Origin: Gammaproteobacteria bacterium
GTDB taxonomy: Bacteria; Pseudomonadota; Gammaproteobacteria; SZUA-229
Length of the DNA stretch: 10,634 nt
Assembly: GCA_026998145.1 (NCBI GenBank)
Contig: JALTRC010000334.1
Coordinates: 1-10,634 of the forward strand
Direction of reading: 5' to 3'
The notes below the pieces were generated by a model, which saw only the letters and a list, made by a program, of their open reading frames with translations, ran no database searches and was not told the DNA's origin. The translations under genes and the position numbers were made by a program. Positions 1-6,749 of this stretch are shown in pieces (position 1 is the stretch's first letter; every line of letters begins with the position of its first letter).

Positions 1-1714
1 GATCCGTTAAATCTATAACACGGCTAACCTCATCCAGACTGGTCAGGCCTTCTTTAATAATACGGCCCGCATCATCCGCCATATTTTTAAAGCCTTTTTG
101 TTTTAAAAACTTTTTGATCCGGCTGATAGATTGCTTGTCTACAATCATGTCATCTAACTCATCATCAAAACGCAATATTTCCATCACGGCTATACGCCCC
201 TGGTAGCCGGTGTTGTCACATTTATCACAGCCCTTGCTCTGGTATATCGTAATATCTTCATCACAATCCAGTAGCTGTTTTTCCAGCTCACTGGCCTGAT
301 AGGGTGATTTGCAATAGGGGCACAAACGCCGCACCAGCCGCTGGCCGACAATACCAATAATATTGCCCGACATTATTTCGTTTTTAATGCCGATGTCCTG
401 CAGGCGGGGAATCGAACCTATGGCTGAATTGGTGTGTAAGGTTGAGTATACCTGGTGACCGGTCATGGCCGCTCTAAAGGCCATTTCTGCGGTGTCCTGA
501 TCGCGTATTTCGCCCACCAGAATAATATCCGGATCCTGACGCATTAATGAGCGAATACCATTGGCAAAATCCATGCGCAGCACTTCATTAATGGATGTTT
601 GCCGCACCATATCCATAGGGTATTCAACCGGATCTTCCAGCGTCATGATATTCACCTGCTCAGATTTTACATAATTGAGCATGGAATAAAGGCTGGTTGT
701 TTTACCGCTACCGGTAGGCCCGGTGACCAGAATTATACCTTCGGGTCGCGCCATCATTAGCTTCAGTGTTCTTAATGCATCTTCATGCATATTAAGTGAT
801 TCCAGTGGCACAATTCCCTTGGCCCGATCCAGTACACGCAATACAATATTTTCGCCGTGCAATACTGGCTGAGATGAAACACGAAAATCAATTTCATGGC
901 CGCGTATCTGTAAGCTGATGTGGCCATCCTGCGGTGCACGGGTTTCCGCAATATTCATTTTTGAAATAACTTTTAAGCGCACCGCAATAGCTGACCAGTA
1001 ATCCCGATGCAAACTGCGCACCTGACGTAGCACACCATCGATACGATAACGTAAACGCAGAAAACCGGCTTCCGGTTCAAAATGAATATCGGATGCACCC
1101 CGCTTTACCGCATCGGCTAATATGGCATCCACTAGTCTGACTAGTGGCTGGCTGTATTCATCTTCTTCTGTATTTAAACTGGCCAGATCCAGCTCGCCTG
1201 TTTCAATCTCATTTAAAATGCCGTCAACAGACAGGTTATAACCATAGAAGCGATCAATGGCATCACTGATTTCACCTTCACCGGCCAGTAATGGAATAAT
1301 TTCTATGCGGCTGCCAACAGTAGCCCGTATACGATCCAGCACCAGCAGATCATAGACATCGGTCATGGCCACACTGAGACTTTGTTCTTCTTTATTAAAG
1401 CTGACCGGTGCAATATTAAACCGGCTGGCCAGCTCTTTAGGGATCAGTTTTATTGCCTGAGCATCGGGCACTACATGGCTTAAATCTATGCTTTCACGTC
1501 CCAGCATTTTACTCAGGGCATCACGGAGCGCTGCCTCTGATATAAAGCCCAGAGAAATCAGTGTTTCACCCAGCGGCTTTGACAGTTTTTTCTGTTCCTT
1601 AAGGGCAATGGTCAGCTGGTCTTCGGTTATCAGACCTTCTGCAATCAGCTCCTCACCCAGACGTTTTTTTCTGGCTTTTAAAGCGGCGCCTATATCCTGT
1701 ATTGGACTGTTCAT
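1..1714 (-). CDS. mshE: MSHA-type pilus assembly ATPase MshE (GspE/PilB family), 3' end cut by window edge
   Basis: Cytoplasmic hexameric ATPase that powers pilin polymerisation. I translated it from ATG at 1714; 571 codons are open to the window edge without a stop, close to the usual family length of about 575, so only a few residues are missing. The N-terminus carries two tandem MshEN-type repeats: RLG at residues 18-20 running to Q41, and PLG at 47-49 running to about residue 70, both with the L..G.I....L...L spacing. In Vibrio MshE this module binds c-di-GMP. The core shows Walker A GPTGSGKT (about 331-338), an Asp box TLEDPVEY (about 358-365), Walker B ILVGEIRD (about 392-400), a His box ending STLHTN (about 417-428), and a four-cysteine zinc site (CPYC near 463, CDKC near 494). 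Its ATG overlaps the mshN stop by 4 bp (ATGA), with a GAGAG-like ribosome site inside mshN. Assembly rather than retraction ATPase is inferred from the MshEN domain and the neighbours. Confidence 0.95.
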   Translation of the reverse strand, partial: MNSPIQDIGAALKARKKRLGEELIAEGLITEDQLTIALKEQKKLSKPLGETLISLGFISEAALRDALSKMLGRESIDLSHVVPDAQAIKLIPKELASRFNIAPVSFNKEEQSLSVAMTDVYDLLVLDRIRATVGSRIEIIPLLAGEGEISDAIDRFYGYNLSVDGILNEIETGELDLASLNTEEDEYSQPLVRLVDAILADAVKRGASDIHFEPEAGFLRLRYRIDGVLRQVRSLHRDYWSAIAVRLKVISKMNIAETRAPQDGHISLQIRGHEIDFRVSSQPVLHGENIVLRVLDRAKGIVPLESLNMHEDALRTLKLMMARPEGIILVTGPTGSGKTTSLYSMLNYVKSEQVNIMTLEDPVEYPMDMVRQTSINEVLRMDFANGIRSLMRQDPDIILVGEIRDQDTAEMAFRAAMTGHQVYSTLHTNSAIGSIPRLQDIGIKNEIMSGNIIGIVGQRLVRRLCPYCKSPYQASELEKQLLDCDEDITIYQSKGCDKCDNTGYQGRIAVMEILRFDDELDDMIVDKQSISRIKKFLKQKGFKNMADDAGRIIKEGLTSLDEVSRVIDLTD

Positions 1715-3015
1715 TTCAAACTCTCTTGCAGAGTTTTTATTCGCTGCTGTAGGGCCTTTATATCCATTCGGTTATTGTTATTTAACTGTAGGGCTTTTTG
1801 ATAAAATTTTAATGCTGATTTGTTCTGGCCAATATGATCCAGGCTCACCGCCAGATTATACGCATAGTCCGGGTTATTATTTTCCAGTGACCATGCCTTA
1901 AAATACGCCGACTGGGCTGCCGCCCACTGGTTGTTTTTTCCATATAATGCGCCTAAGGCAAAATACAGATGTGCCGCATTCGGCTGCTGCTGAATTAATG
2001 ATTTTAACTCGGCTTCCTGTTGAGGAAGATATTTTGCTTCTGTGAGCATGGCCATACCGGCCTGCGCATAGGAATTATCAGGATCGAAGTTTAACAACCG
2101 CCTGTAGGACTGCCGGGCCAATGAATAATCACCCAGTTTGATATAATTTGCTGCCATGCCTAACCATGCATCAGGGTTATATTTTTCTGTTTCTATAATC
2201 TGCTTATAATTTTTTAACGAGTCCGCATAGCGGCCCTGCTGGTACTGGTGATAGGCCTGCTGCAATAAAAGATTGATGGGGTCTTCTATTTTCCTTCGCT
2301 GCACATTAATTGAGGCTTTTTTAGTCACAGGTTTTTTATTAATTGCTGCCTTAGCCGGTGGTGTTTTAGTTTTAGTTTTTTTGTTTATAAGCCTCTGTTT
2401 AGAGACTTTATTCTCGGTTTCTTTATGATGAAAAGCGGCGCTTTCCTGAATGTTTTTTGTTTCTACCGCCTGCTTCTGATTAACGGCTGTGGGTATATAA
2501 AGACTATCGGCCTGAGTGTTAAATAAATAGGCTCCATAAGCAGCAAGAATAAGGATAACTAAAGATAACAGAGCAATGCTGCCCCATAATCTTTTTTTAC
2601 GACGGGCTTTAGTGTACTGATTGCTTTTATTAATCAGGGCGGAAAGCGCCTGCACATTTTTTTCAGCCTGATATGGCGGCTTTTGATTTATCTCTACAAT
2701 ATCGTCTTTATTCTCCTGTGTATCTACGGTTGCTTCCGTTATAGATATTTCTGGTTCTGGCTCAAGTTCAGGCTCAGCGGCTGACGGCTCTTCCAGTTCC
2801 TGATGAGCTTCAATATTTTCCGTATGTTGAGCGCCCACTTCTGCTGGAGTTCCAACGGCTTCCGCCTGTTGCGTTTGTTTTTTATGATCTATCTCGACTT
2901 CCGGAAAATCTGCCTCGGGCAAATCCAGCTCCAGAGATGCGTCATCACTCTGCTGTGCTTCCTGCTGTTTCTTATCATCCGAGGCTTTTTTTAATGCATC
3001 CAGTAACAAGCTCAT
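1711..3015 (-). CDS. mshN: MSHA biogenesis protein MshN, TPR-repeat bitopic membrane protein
   Basis: 434 residues. The N-terminal motif MSLLLDALKKA is typical of MshN and related pilus/secretion proteins. Next come a strongly acidic Glu/Pro-rich cytoplasmic stretch (about 27-108), a basic RRKKR stop followed by one membrane segment (about 144-165), a Lys/Thr-rich linker (about 193-243), and a C-terminal set of TPR units (about 248-281, 282-315, 347-380, 381-414; the typical G-Y-A and DP-N spacing is visible). By the positive-inside pattern, the TPR part should lie in the periplasm, where it could act as a scaffold between the inner-membrane machine and the secretin. The family role is known only in outline. 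The gene starts 2 bp after the mshL stop, with GAGAG as the likely ribosome site, and its stop overlaps the mshE start by 4 bp. The TPR part alone would not identify it; the assignment rests on the N-terminal motif, the topology and the neighbours. Confidence 0.88.
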   Translation of the reverse strand: MSLLLDALKKASDDKKQQEAQQSDDASLELDLPEADFPEVEIDHKKQTQQAEAVGTPAEVGAQHTENIEAHQELEEPSAAEPELEPEPEISITEATVDTQENKDDIVEINQKPPYQAEKNVQALSALINKSNQYTKARRKKRLWGSIALLSLVILILAAYGAYLFNTQADSLYIPTAVNQKQAVETKNIQESAAFHHKETENKVSKQRLINKKTKTKTPPAKAAINKKPVTKKASINVQRRKIEDPINLLLQQAYHQYQQGRYADSLKNYKQIIETEKYNPDAWLGMAANYIKLGDYSLARQSYRRLLNFDPDNSYAQAGMAMLTEAKYLPQQEAELKSLIQQQPNAAHLYFALGALYGKNNQWAAAQSAYFKAWSLENNNPDYAYNLAVSLDHIGQNKSALKFYQKALQLNNNNRMDIKALQQRIKTLQESLK

Positions 3016-3017
3016 AT

Positions 3018-4673
3018 TTACTTACTCTCAGAGACTTTATCGCCCGGCAGGTATTCTTTAAATACCTTAAGATCCTGCTGCAAACTTGCCTGGTTAACAA
3101 CCACAGGACGAATAAATATTATCAGCTCCGATTTTTCATGGGCATCATCCCGATATGAAAACAGGTTGCCAATAAGTGGCAGGCTGGATAAAAAGGGTAC
3201 GCCAGTCGTATTTTCATTTACTGTATCCTGCATCAATCCACCAATAATGGCAGTGTCGCCACTGTTAACCTGTAAAATGGATTCGATTTCCCGTACCTGT
3301 ATAACAGGCACCTTACTACTCACATTTGCCCGTTTAAATTCCGGGTTAGGGTCTTCAACCGTATCGATTATTCTTGATATGGTTGGGCGTATATTCAGGG
3401 TAACCACACTGTCTTCATTAATATAAGGTGTGACCGACATGACAAAGCCCACCGGTACAGCCTTTATTTCTGTATCAAAGGTTGTGACGGCCACATTCGT
3501 ATTTACCGCACTATCCACATTCAATTCAAAATACACGAAGTTATCAACCACCTTTAAAATAGCCGGCTGGTTATTGATGGCCATGACTTTAGGGCTGGAT
3601 AATACTTTTACATCACCAAATTTTTCCAGCGCCCGTAGTGTAAGCGACATCTGATTCTCACCGTTTAAATCCGTGATAGATAGCGCTGTAAACGGTGACT
3701 GCCCGAGATTCGCACCTCTTAGGTCTGTGTTAAATGAAACCCCTGAATTTGCATCACCTGTCAGCATTGACCAGTCCACACCGGACTGGTAACGATCACT
3801 CAACTTAATTTCTGCAATGGTTGCCTCAATTAATACCTGCCGCTTGGCATTGCCAATCAGCTGGGTAATAAACTGCTGTATTTTTTTATGTTTTTTAGCC
3901 GTTGCCTTAACAACAATAACACCGCCTTCTTTATTGATAACAACATTCGGAGAACCAACCTGCTGATCTGAGGATGCGGTTTGCGTTTCATCCCCAATCA
4001 GCTTGGCAATATTGCTTTCCAGAGTTTTCCAGAAACTATTGGTTGATTCATTTTTTATTTCCGTCAGGGAGCTATTGTCCTGATATGAACGTGAACCGTT
4101 ACTACCACCTGAACCACTGGAACCCCCTGCTCCACTTCCTGATAAAGACGTGCTATTACCGCCAATATTATTAGAGCCTGTTGATCCCAGTGTTGTTGCC
4201 ACTCTCACTGTGCTGGTGGATGTACGCTCCATATTGACGTAATCCACTTTGTAACTTTTAAAAAATGGTTTATCGGCTCTGACCAGCAAATAATCATCTT
4301 TAATTTCATAACGAATATCAGCCTGCTCAACCAGACGATTTAATATCTGGGGTAATGTCTGATCAATTGCATTGATACTGACACGCCCCTTAATATCATC
4401 ATGTAAATCCAGATTCACCCCGACGTCTCTTGCAATCGAAAACAACAGTTCTTTTACTGGCACATTGCTAACGATAACCGTGTAGGTTTCAAGTTTTTTT
4501 CTTTTTCCTGGTGGAGGCAATAAAGCGGTTTGCGCCAGTGCAGGGGGAATATTATCTGCCGTCTTCTGAGCTTCCCTGATATGACCATTAGATAATTCCG
4601 GTGGCCGTGTCATGCCGCATGATGCCTGTAGCACAATAAGTATCGCTACAGATAGTATTGCTATATATTTCAA
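3018..4673 (-). CDS. mshL: MSHA pilus secretin MshL, outer-membrane lipoprotein
   Basis: Forms the outer-membrane ring through which the pilus exits. I chose the TTG at 4673 as start (551 residues). It lies 1 bp after the mshM stop and 7 nt downstream of a strong GGGGGAG ribosome site, and it gives a compact lipoprotein signal (M-K, then a hydrophobic run, then QAS-C with Cys19). An in-frame TTG at 4697 would add 8 residues but has no ribosome site. Domains in order: Pro-rich linker; a STN-like short domain (about 63-132); a second secretin N-type domain interrupted by a Gly/Ser/Asn-rich stretch (about 163-195); then the secretin beta-barrel domain (about 278-525) with the family signature VPFLSSLPLIGNLFS (about 492-506) and a preceding GDTAIIGGL. 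Length matches MshL/PilQ-type secretins. Position -3 of the lipobox is Gln, which is less usual. MshL rather than PilQ or GspD is inferred from the short N-terminal part and from neighbours mshM, mshN and mshE. Confidence 0.93.
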   Translation of the reverse strand: MKYIAILSVAILIVLQASCGMTRPPELSNGHIREAQKTADNIPPALAQTALLPPPGKRKKLETYTVIVSNVPVKELLFSIARDVGVNLDLHDDIKGRVSINAIDQTLPQILNRLVEQADIRYEIKDDYLLVRADKPFFKSYKVDYVNMERTSTSTVRVATTLGSTGSNNIGGNSTSLSGSGAGGSSGSGGSNGSRSYQDNSSLTEIKNESTNSFWKTLESNIAKLIGDETQTASSDQQVGSPNVVINKEGGVIVVKATAKKHKKIQQFITQLIGNAKRQVLIEATIAEIKLSDRYQSGVDWSMLTGDANSGVSFNTDLRGANLGQSPFTALSITDLNGENQMSLTLRALEKFGDVKVLSSPKVMAINNQPAILKVVDNFVYFELNVDSAVNTNVAVTTFDTEIKAVPVGFVMSVTPYINEDSVVTLNIRPTISRIIDTVEDPNPEFKRANVSSKVPVIQVREIESILQVNSGDTAIIGGLMQDTVNENTTGVPFLSSLPLIGNLFSYRDDAHEKSELIIFIRPVVVNQASLQQDLKVFKEYLPGDKVSESK

Positions 4674-4674
4674 A

Positions 4675-6003
4675 TTATTTCTCCCCCATATCCGCAAACT
4701 GGCTTTTACGAATATCAGCTTTAATGCCCTTAAAACTTCGTAAATATGCTTTCTTTTTCTTTAGCTTTTCATCAAATTTGGATAATACGGCCTGAGCCTC
4801 CTTTTTATTATCAAAATTCCCATAAATAACACTGTATAGTTTTTTATTGTTCATTCGCATATCGTAAATATGCAGCTTAGCCATATCCAGTGTTGCCGGT
4901 AAATTTTTTAAAAAGGACCGGGCGCCTTTTTCATCCAGCAACATTAACTGTATTGTGATACGGCCATCATCAATATTAGCCAGCCATTTTTTTGTTTGTA
5001 TTATTTTCTGTTCCAGCGAAGGTTGCTGAGTAGCGACTGCCGGTTGATGACTGATCGGTGTTATAACTTCTGTTTGCAGGGGCGTTTTAGCTACCGAATT
5101 TCGACTACCAATCTGCATTCCCAACCACACTGATAACAGCATAAGAGATATAACAGCTGTAACCATTAGCCCTTTATTTCTATTATTTTTTTTATCGCTA
5201 AACTCACTATCCTGTGCGGCAACATGAATATGTTTTTTTGATAACTGATGCCCGCCTTCTGCATAGACGGCCAGCAATGCTTTATCTGCCAGTATATTAA
5301 TGCGCCTTGTCAGCCCATGAGACTCTTTTTGTATTGAGCCGATAACAGCAGATGAAAAAATATCCGGCCCACGGTAACCCACCGCATGCATACGGTAGTT
5401 CAGGTATTGATATATATCGTCCTGGGTAAAAGGATCGAGATAGAAACTGTGGGTAATGCGCTCTTTAAGCTGGCGAATATCTTTTTGTTGCAGTTTTTCA
5501 TCCAGTTCCGGCTGGCCGAATAAAACCATCTGCAATAATTTATGCTCCGCTGTTTCCAGATTACTGAGCAGACGTATTTCTTCCAGGGTTTCCAGAGGCA
5601 TGCTCTGGGCTTCTTCCACCAGTACCAGAACCTGCCGGTTTTCCCCATGCTTCTGTAACAGATAATGCTGGAGTTTTTGCATCAGCTCCAGCTTGCTTGC
5701 ATCCGGGGCAACTGGCAGCTGTAATTCAAAGGCAATTAAGGGAAGAATATTTTCTGGTGATAAACTGGGATTGGCAATATAAACAATTTCAATATAATCC
5801 GGCAGCTCCTGTTCCAGCATTCGGCAAAGCATGGTTTTACCGCTGCCAACTTCACCGATAACCTTAACGATACCTTCACCCGATTCAATCGCATATTTCA
5901 GCGCCTCAAGTGCTGCCCCTCTTTTATTTCCCTTATAGAAAAGACTGGTATCAGGCGTGATTTTAAAAGGCTGCCGCTGTAAGCCAAAATGCTCAAGATA
6001 CAT
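4675..6003 (-). CDS. mshM: MshM/ExeA(GspA)-like AAA+ ATPase with transmembrane segment and C-terminal SPOR-like domain
   Basis: 442 residues. The N-terminal motif YLEHFGLQRQPFKITPD is the classic opening of the ExeA/GspA/MshM family. The AAA+ module has Walker A GEVGSGKT (50-57), Walker B VLVLVEEA (125-132), sensor LFGQPEL (161-167) and a GLTRRIN sensor-2 motif (230-236). One membrane segment follows (about 279-298), then a Pro/Gln-rich linker. The C-terminal region, about 347-432, fits a SPOR domain: I-Q-L near the start, then LYSVIYGNFDNKKEAQAVL and a closing YLRSFKGIKAD, similar to the DamX SPOR. SPOR domains bind glycan strands lacking stem peptides. ExeA itself carries a different peptidoglycan-binding domain in the equivalent place, and Vibrio MshM, as I recall, is shorter. 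A role in placing or opening the cell wall for the secretin is inferred from ExeA. It is the first gene of the msh operon here; the ribosome site before the ATG is weak. Confidence 0.9.
   Translation of the reverse strand: MYLEHFGLQRQPFKITPDTSLFYKGNKRGAALEALKYAIESGEGIVKVIGEVGSGKTMLCRMLEQELPDYIEIVYIANPSLSPENILPLIAFELQLPVAPDASKLELMQKLQHYLLQKHGENRQVLVLVEEAQSMPLETLEEIRLLSNLETAEHKLLQMVLFGQPELDEKLQQKDIRQLKERITHSFYLDPFTQDDIYQYLNYRMHAVGYRGPDIFSSAVIGSIQKESHGLTRRINILADKALLAVYAEGGHQLSKKHIHVAAQDSEFSDKKNNRNKGLMVTAVISLMLLSVWLGMQIGSRNSVAKTPLQTEVITPISHQPAVATQQPSLEQKIIQTKKWLANIDDGRITIQLMLLDEKGARSFLKNLPATLDMAKLHIYDMRMNNKKLYSVIYGNFDNKKEAQAVLSKFDEKLKKKKAYLRSFKGIKADIRKSQFADMGEK
4681..4687 (-). promoter_or_regulatory. 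Strong ribosome binding site of mshL, inside the end of mshM
   Basis: Minus-strand GGGGGAG lies within the last codons of mshM, 7 nt before a TTG codon at 4673. It decides the start of mshL: the alternative TTG at 4697 lies upstream of this site and has no comparable sequence before it. A strong site would compensate for the weak TTG initiator and would be cleared by ribosomes finishing mshM. Confidence 0.7.
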
Positions 6004-6133
6004 GAAAACTGCCCATTTGTTCTACTGATTCATTTTATGTAATTAATATGAGAGACTCGCTCCCTGTAAGTATAGTTGAGTATTTGATTTTAAGGGCAGC
6101 TCTATTTGCTGCTTCGTATATAAAGAACTTTTT
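6004..6133. promoter_or_regulatory. Divergent intergenic region between mshM and trmL, presumed promoters for both
   Basis: This 130-bp AT-rich gap lies between two genes that read away from each other, so both must be promoted from here or from within the opposite gene. Possible -10 boxes are TATACT on the minus strand (6069-6074), overlapping TATAGT on the plus strand (6071-6076), and TATATA at 6117-6122. None has a convincing -35 partner. GCAGC and GCTGC (around 6096-6112) could form a small hairpin in a trmL leader. The promoter role is inferred from layout; exact boxes are not established. Confidence 0.4.
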
Positions 6134-6598
6134 ATGTTGCATATCGCCCTTTACCAGCCGGAAATCCCTCCCAATACGGGCAATATTATTCGCCTTTGCG
6201 CCAATACCGGTTTTCAGCTTCACCTGATTCATCCACTGGGTTTTGATCTGGATGATAAAAAACTGCGCCGGGCCGGACTGGATTATGATGAATATGTTGC
6301 CGTTAAAAATCATGCAGATTTAGCCAGTTTTATAAGTGATGAAAAACCCGCGCGGATTTTTGCCTGCTCCACCAAAGGCAGGCGATTTCATACACAGGTC
6401 AATTTTAAGGACGGTGATGTGCTGATGTTCGGGCCGGAAACCCGTGGGCTGCCTGATGATTTTCTCAGTAGTCTGCCGGACGAGCAGATTATCCGCATTC
6501 CCATGCTGGCGGAAAGCCGCAGCCTGAATCTGTCCAATTCCGTGGCAGTTATTATGTACGAGGCCTGGCGACAGCTGGGCTTTAAGGGTGCCGTTTAG
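6134..6598 (+). CDS. trmL: tRNA (cytidine/uridine-2'-O-)-methyltransferase TrmL (SPOUT family)
   Basis: 154 residues, the normal length for TrmL (YibK). It transfers a methyl group from S-adenosylmethionine to the 2'-OH of wobble nucleotide 34 of certain leucine tRNAs, in the cytoplasm. Visible SPOUT/SpoU motifs are EIPPNTGN (10-17, motif 1 with the key Asn), GPETRGLP (100-107, motif 2) and IPM (122-124) followed by SRSLNLSNSVAV (128-139, motif 3, forming the knotted cofactor pocket). The whole protein is the minimal catalytic domain with no extra RNA-binding arm, which distinguishes TrmL from TrmH and RlmB. It converges with gpsA, as E. coli trmL converges with the cysE-gpsA-secB operon. The ribosome site is weak (AAAGAAC), but the ATG gives the canonical LHIALYQPEIP start. 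Confidence 0.96.
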   Translation: MLHIALYQPEIPPNTGNIIRLCANTGFQLHLIHPLGFDLDDKKLRRAGLDYDEYVAVKNHADLASFISDEKPARIFACSTKGRRFHTQVNFKDGDVLMFGPETRGLPDDFLSSLPDEQIIRIPMLAESRSLNLSNSVAVIMYEAWRQLGFKGAV

Positions 6599-6659
6599 CT
6601 TAAAAGATTTGACGTGAAGGCGCGAAGGCTTATTTGGGTTTAAACAAGCCGCTAAACTT

Positions 6660-6681
6660 CCCCCTTTGTTAAAGAGGGGGG
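6660..6681. terminator. Possible bidirectional terminator hairpin between trmL and gpsA
   Basis: CCCCCTTT, a GTT loop and AAAG-A-GGGGG form a stem of about 8 bp with one bulged A. An AT-rich tail follows on the plus strand (TAATATTATT...), but there is no clean T-run on either side. Its position between two convergent genes supports termination; the missing U-tract makes it weak as an intrinsic terminator. Confidence 0.4.
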
Positions 6682-6719
6682 CTAATATTATTAAATTTTA
6701 TTTATTTTCAACGACTTAG

Positions 6720-6743
6720 GGCGCAACCTGCTGGCATTACGCC
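6720..6743 (-). terminator. Hairpin 6 bp downstream of the gpsA stop
   Basis: On the minus strand GGCGTAA, a 10-nt loop and TTGCGCC form a 7-bp stem with one G-T wobble. It lies directly after the gpsA stop codon but is not followed by a T-run. It may stabilise the 3' end or contribute to termination. Confidence 0.3.
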
Positions 6744-6749
6744 TGAAAC

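Larger units (their letters stand above)
6599..6749. other. Convergent intergenic region with hairpins and short direct repeats
   Basis: This 151-bp gap lies between the stops of trmL (+) and gpsA (-). It holds three things: an 8-bp imperfect tandem direct repeat, GTGAAGGC then GCGAAGGC (6614-6629); a C-run/G-run hairpin (6660-6681); and a second hairpin just past the gpsA stop (6720-6743). No gene is evident. The layout suggests transcription stop signals for both genes, possibly built from remnants of a dispersed repeat. Confidence 0.5.

Noticed and set aside
1..6. Window begins with GATCC, like a cut BamHI or Sau3AI site
   Set aside because: It could explain why mshE is truncated at the edge, but the five bases alone prove nothing about cloning history.
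1488..1901. Plus-strand open frame opposite mshE/mshN
   Set aside because: It lies antisense to two clearly coding genes, spans their overlap, and its translation shows no recognisable domain.
6035..6313. Minus-strand 92-codon frame upstream of mshM
   Set aside because: Mostly antisense to trmL, which has full SPOUT motifs; no ribosome site or family resemblance.
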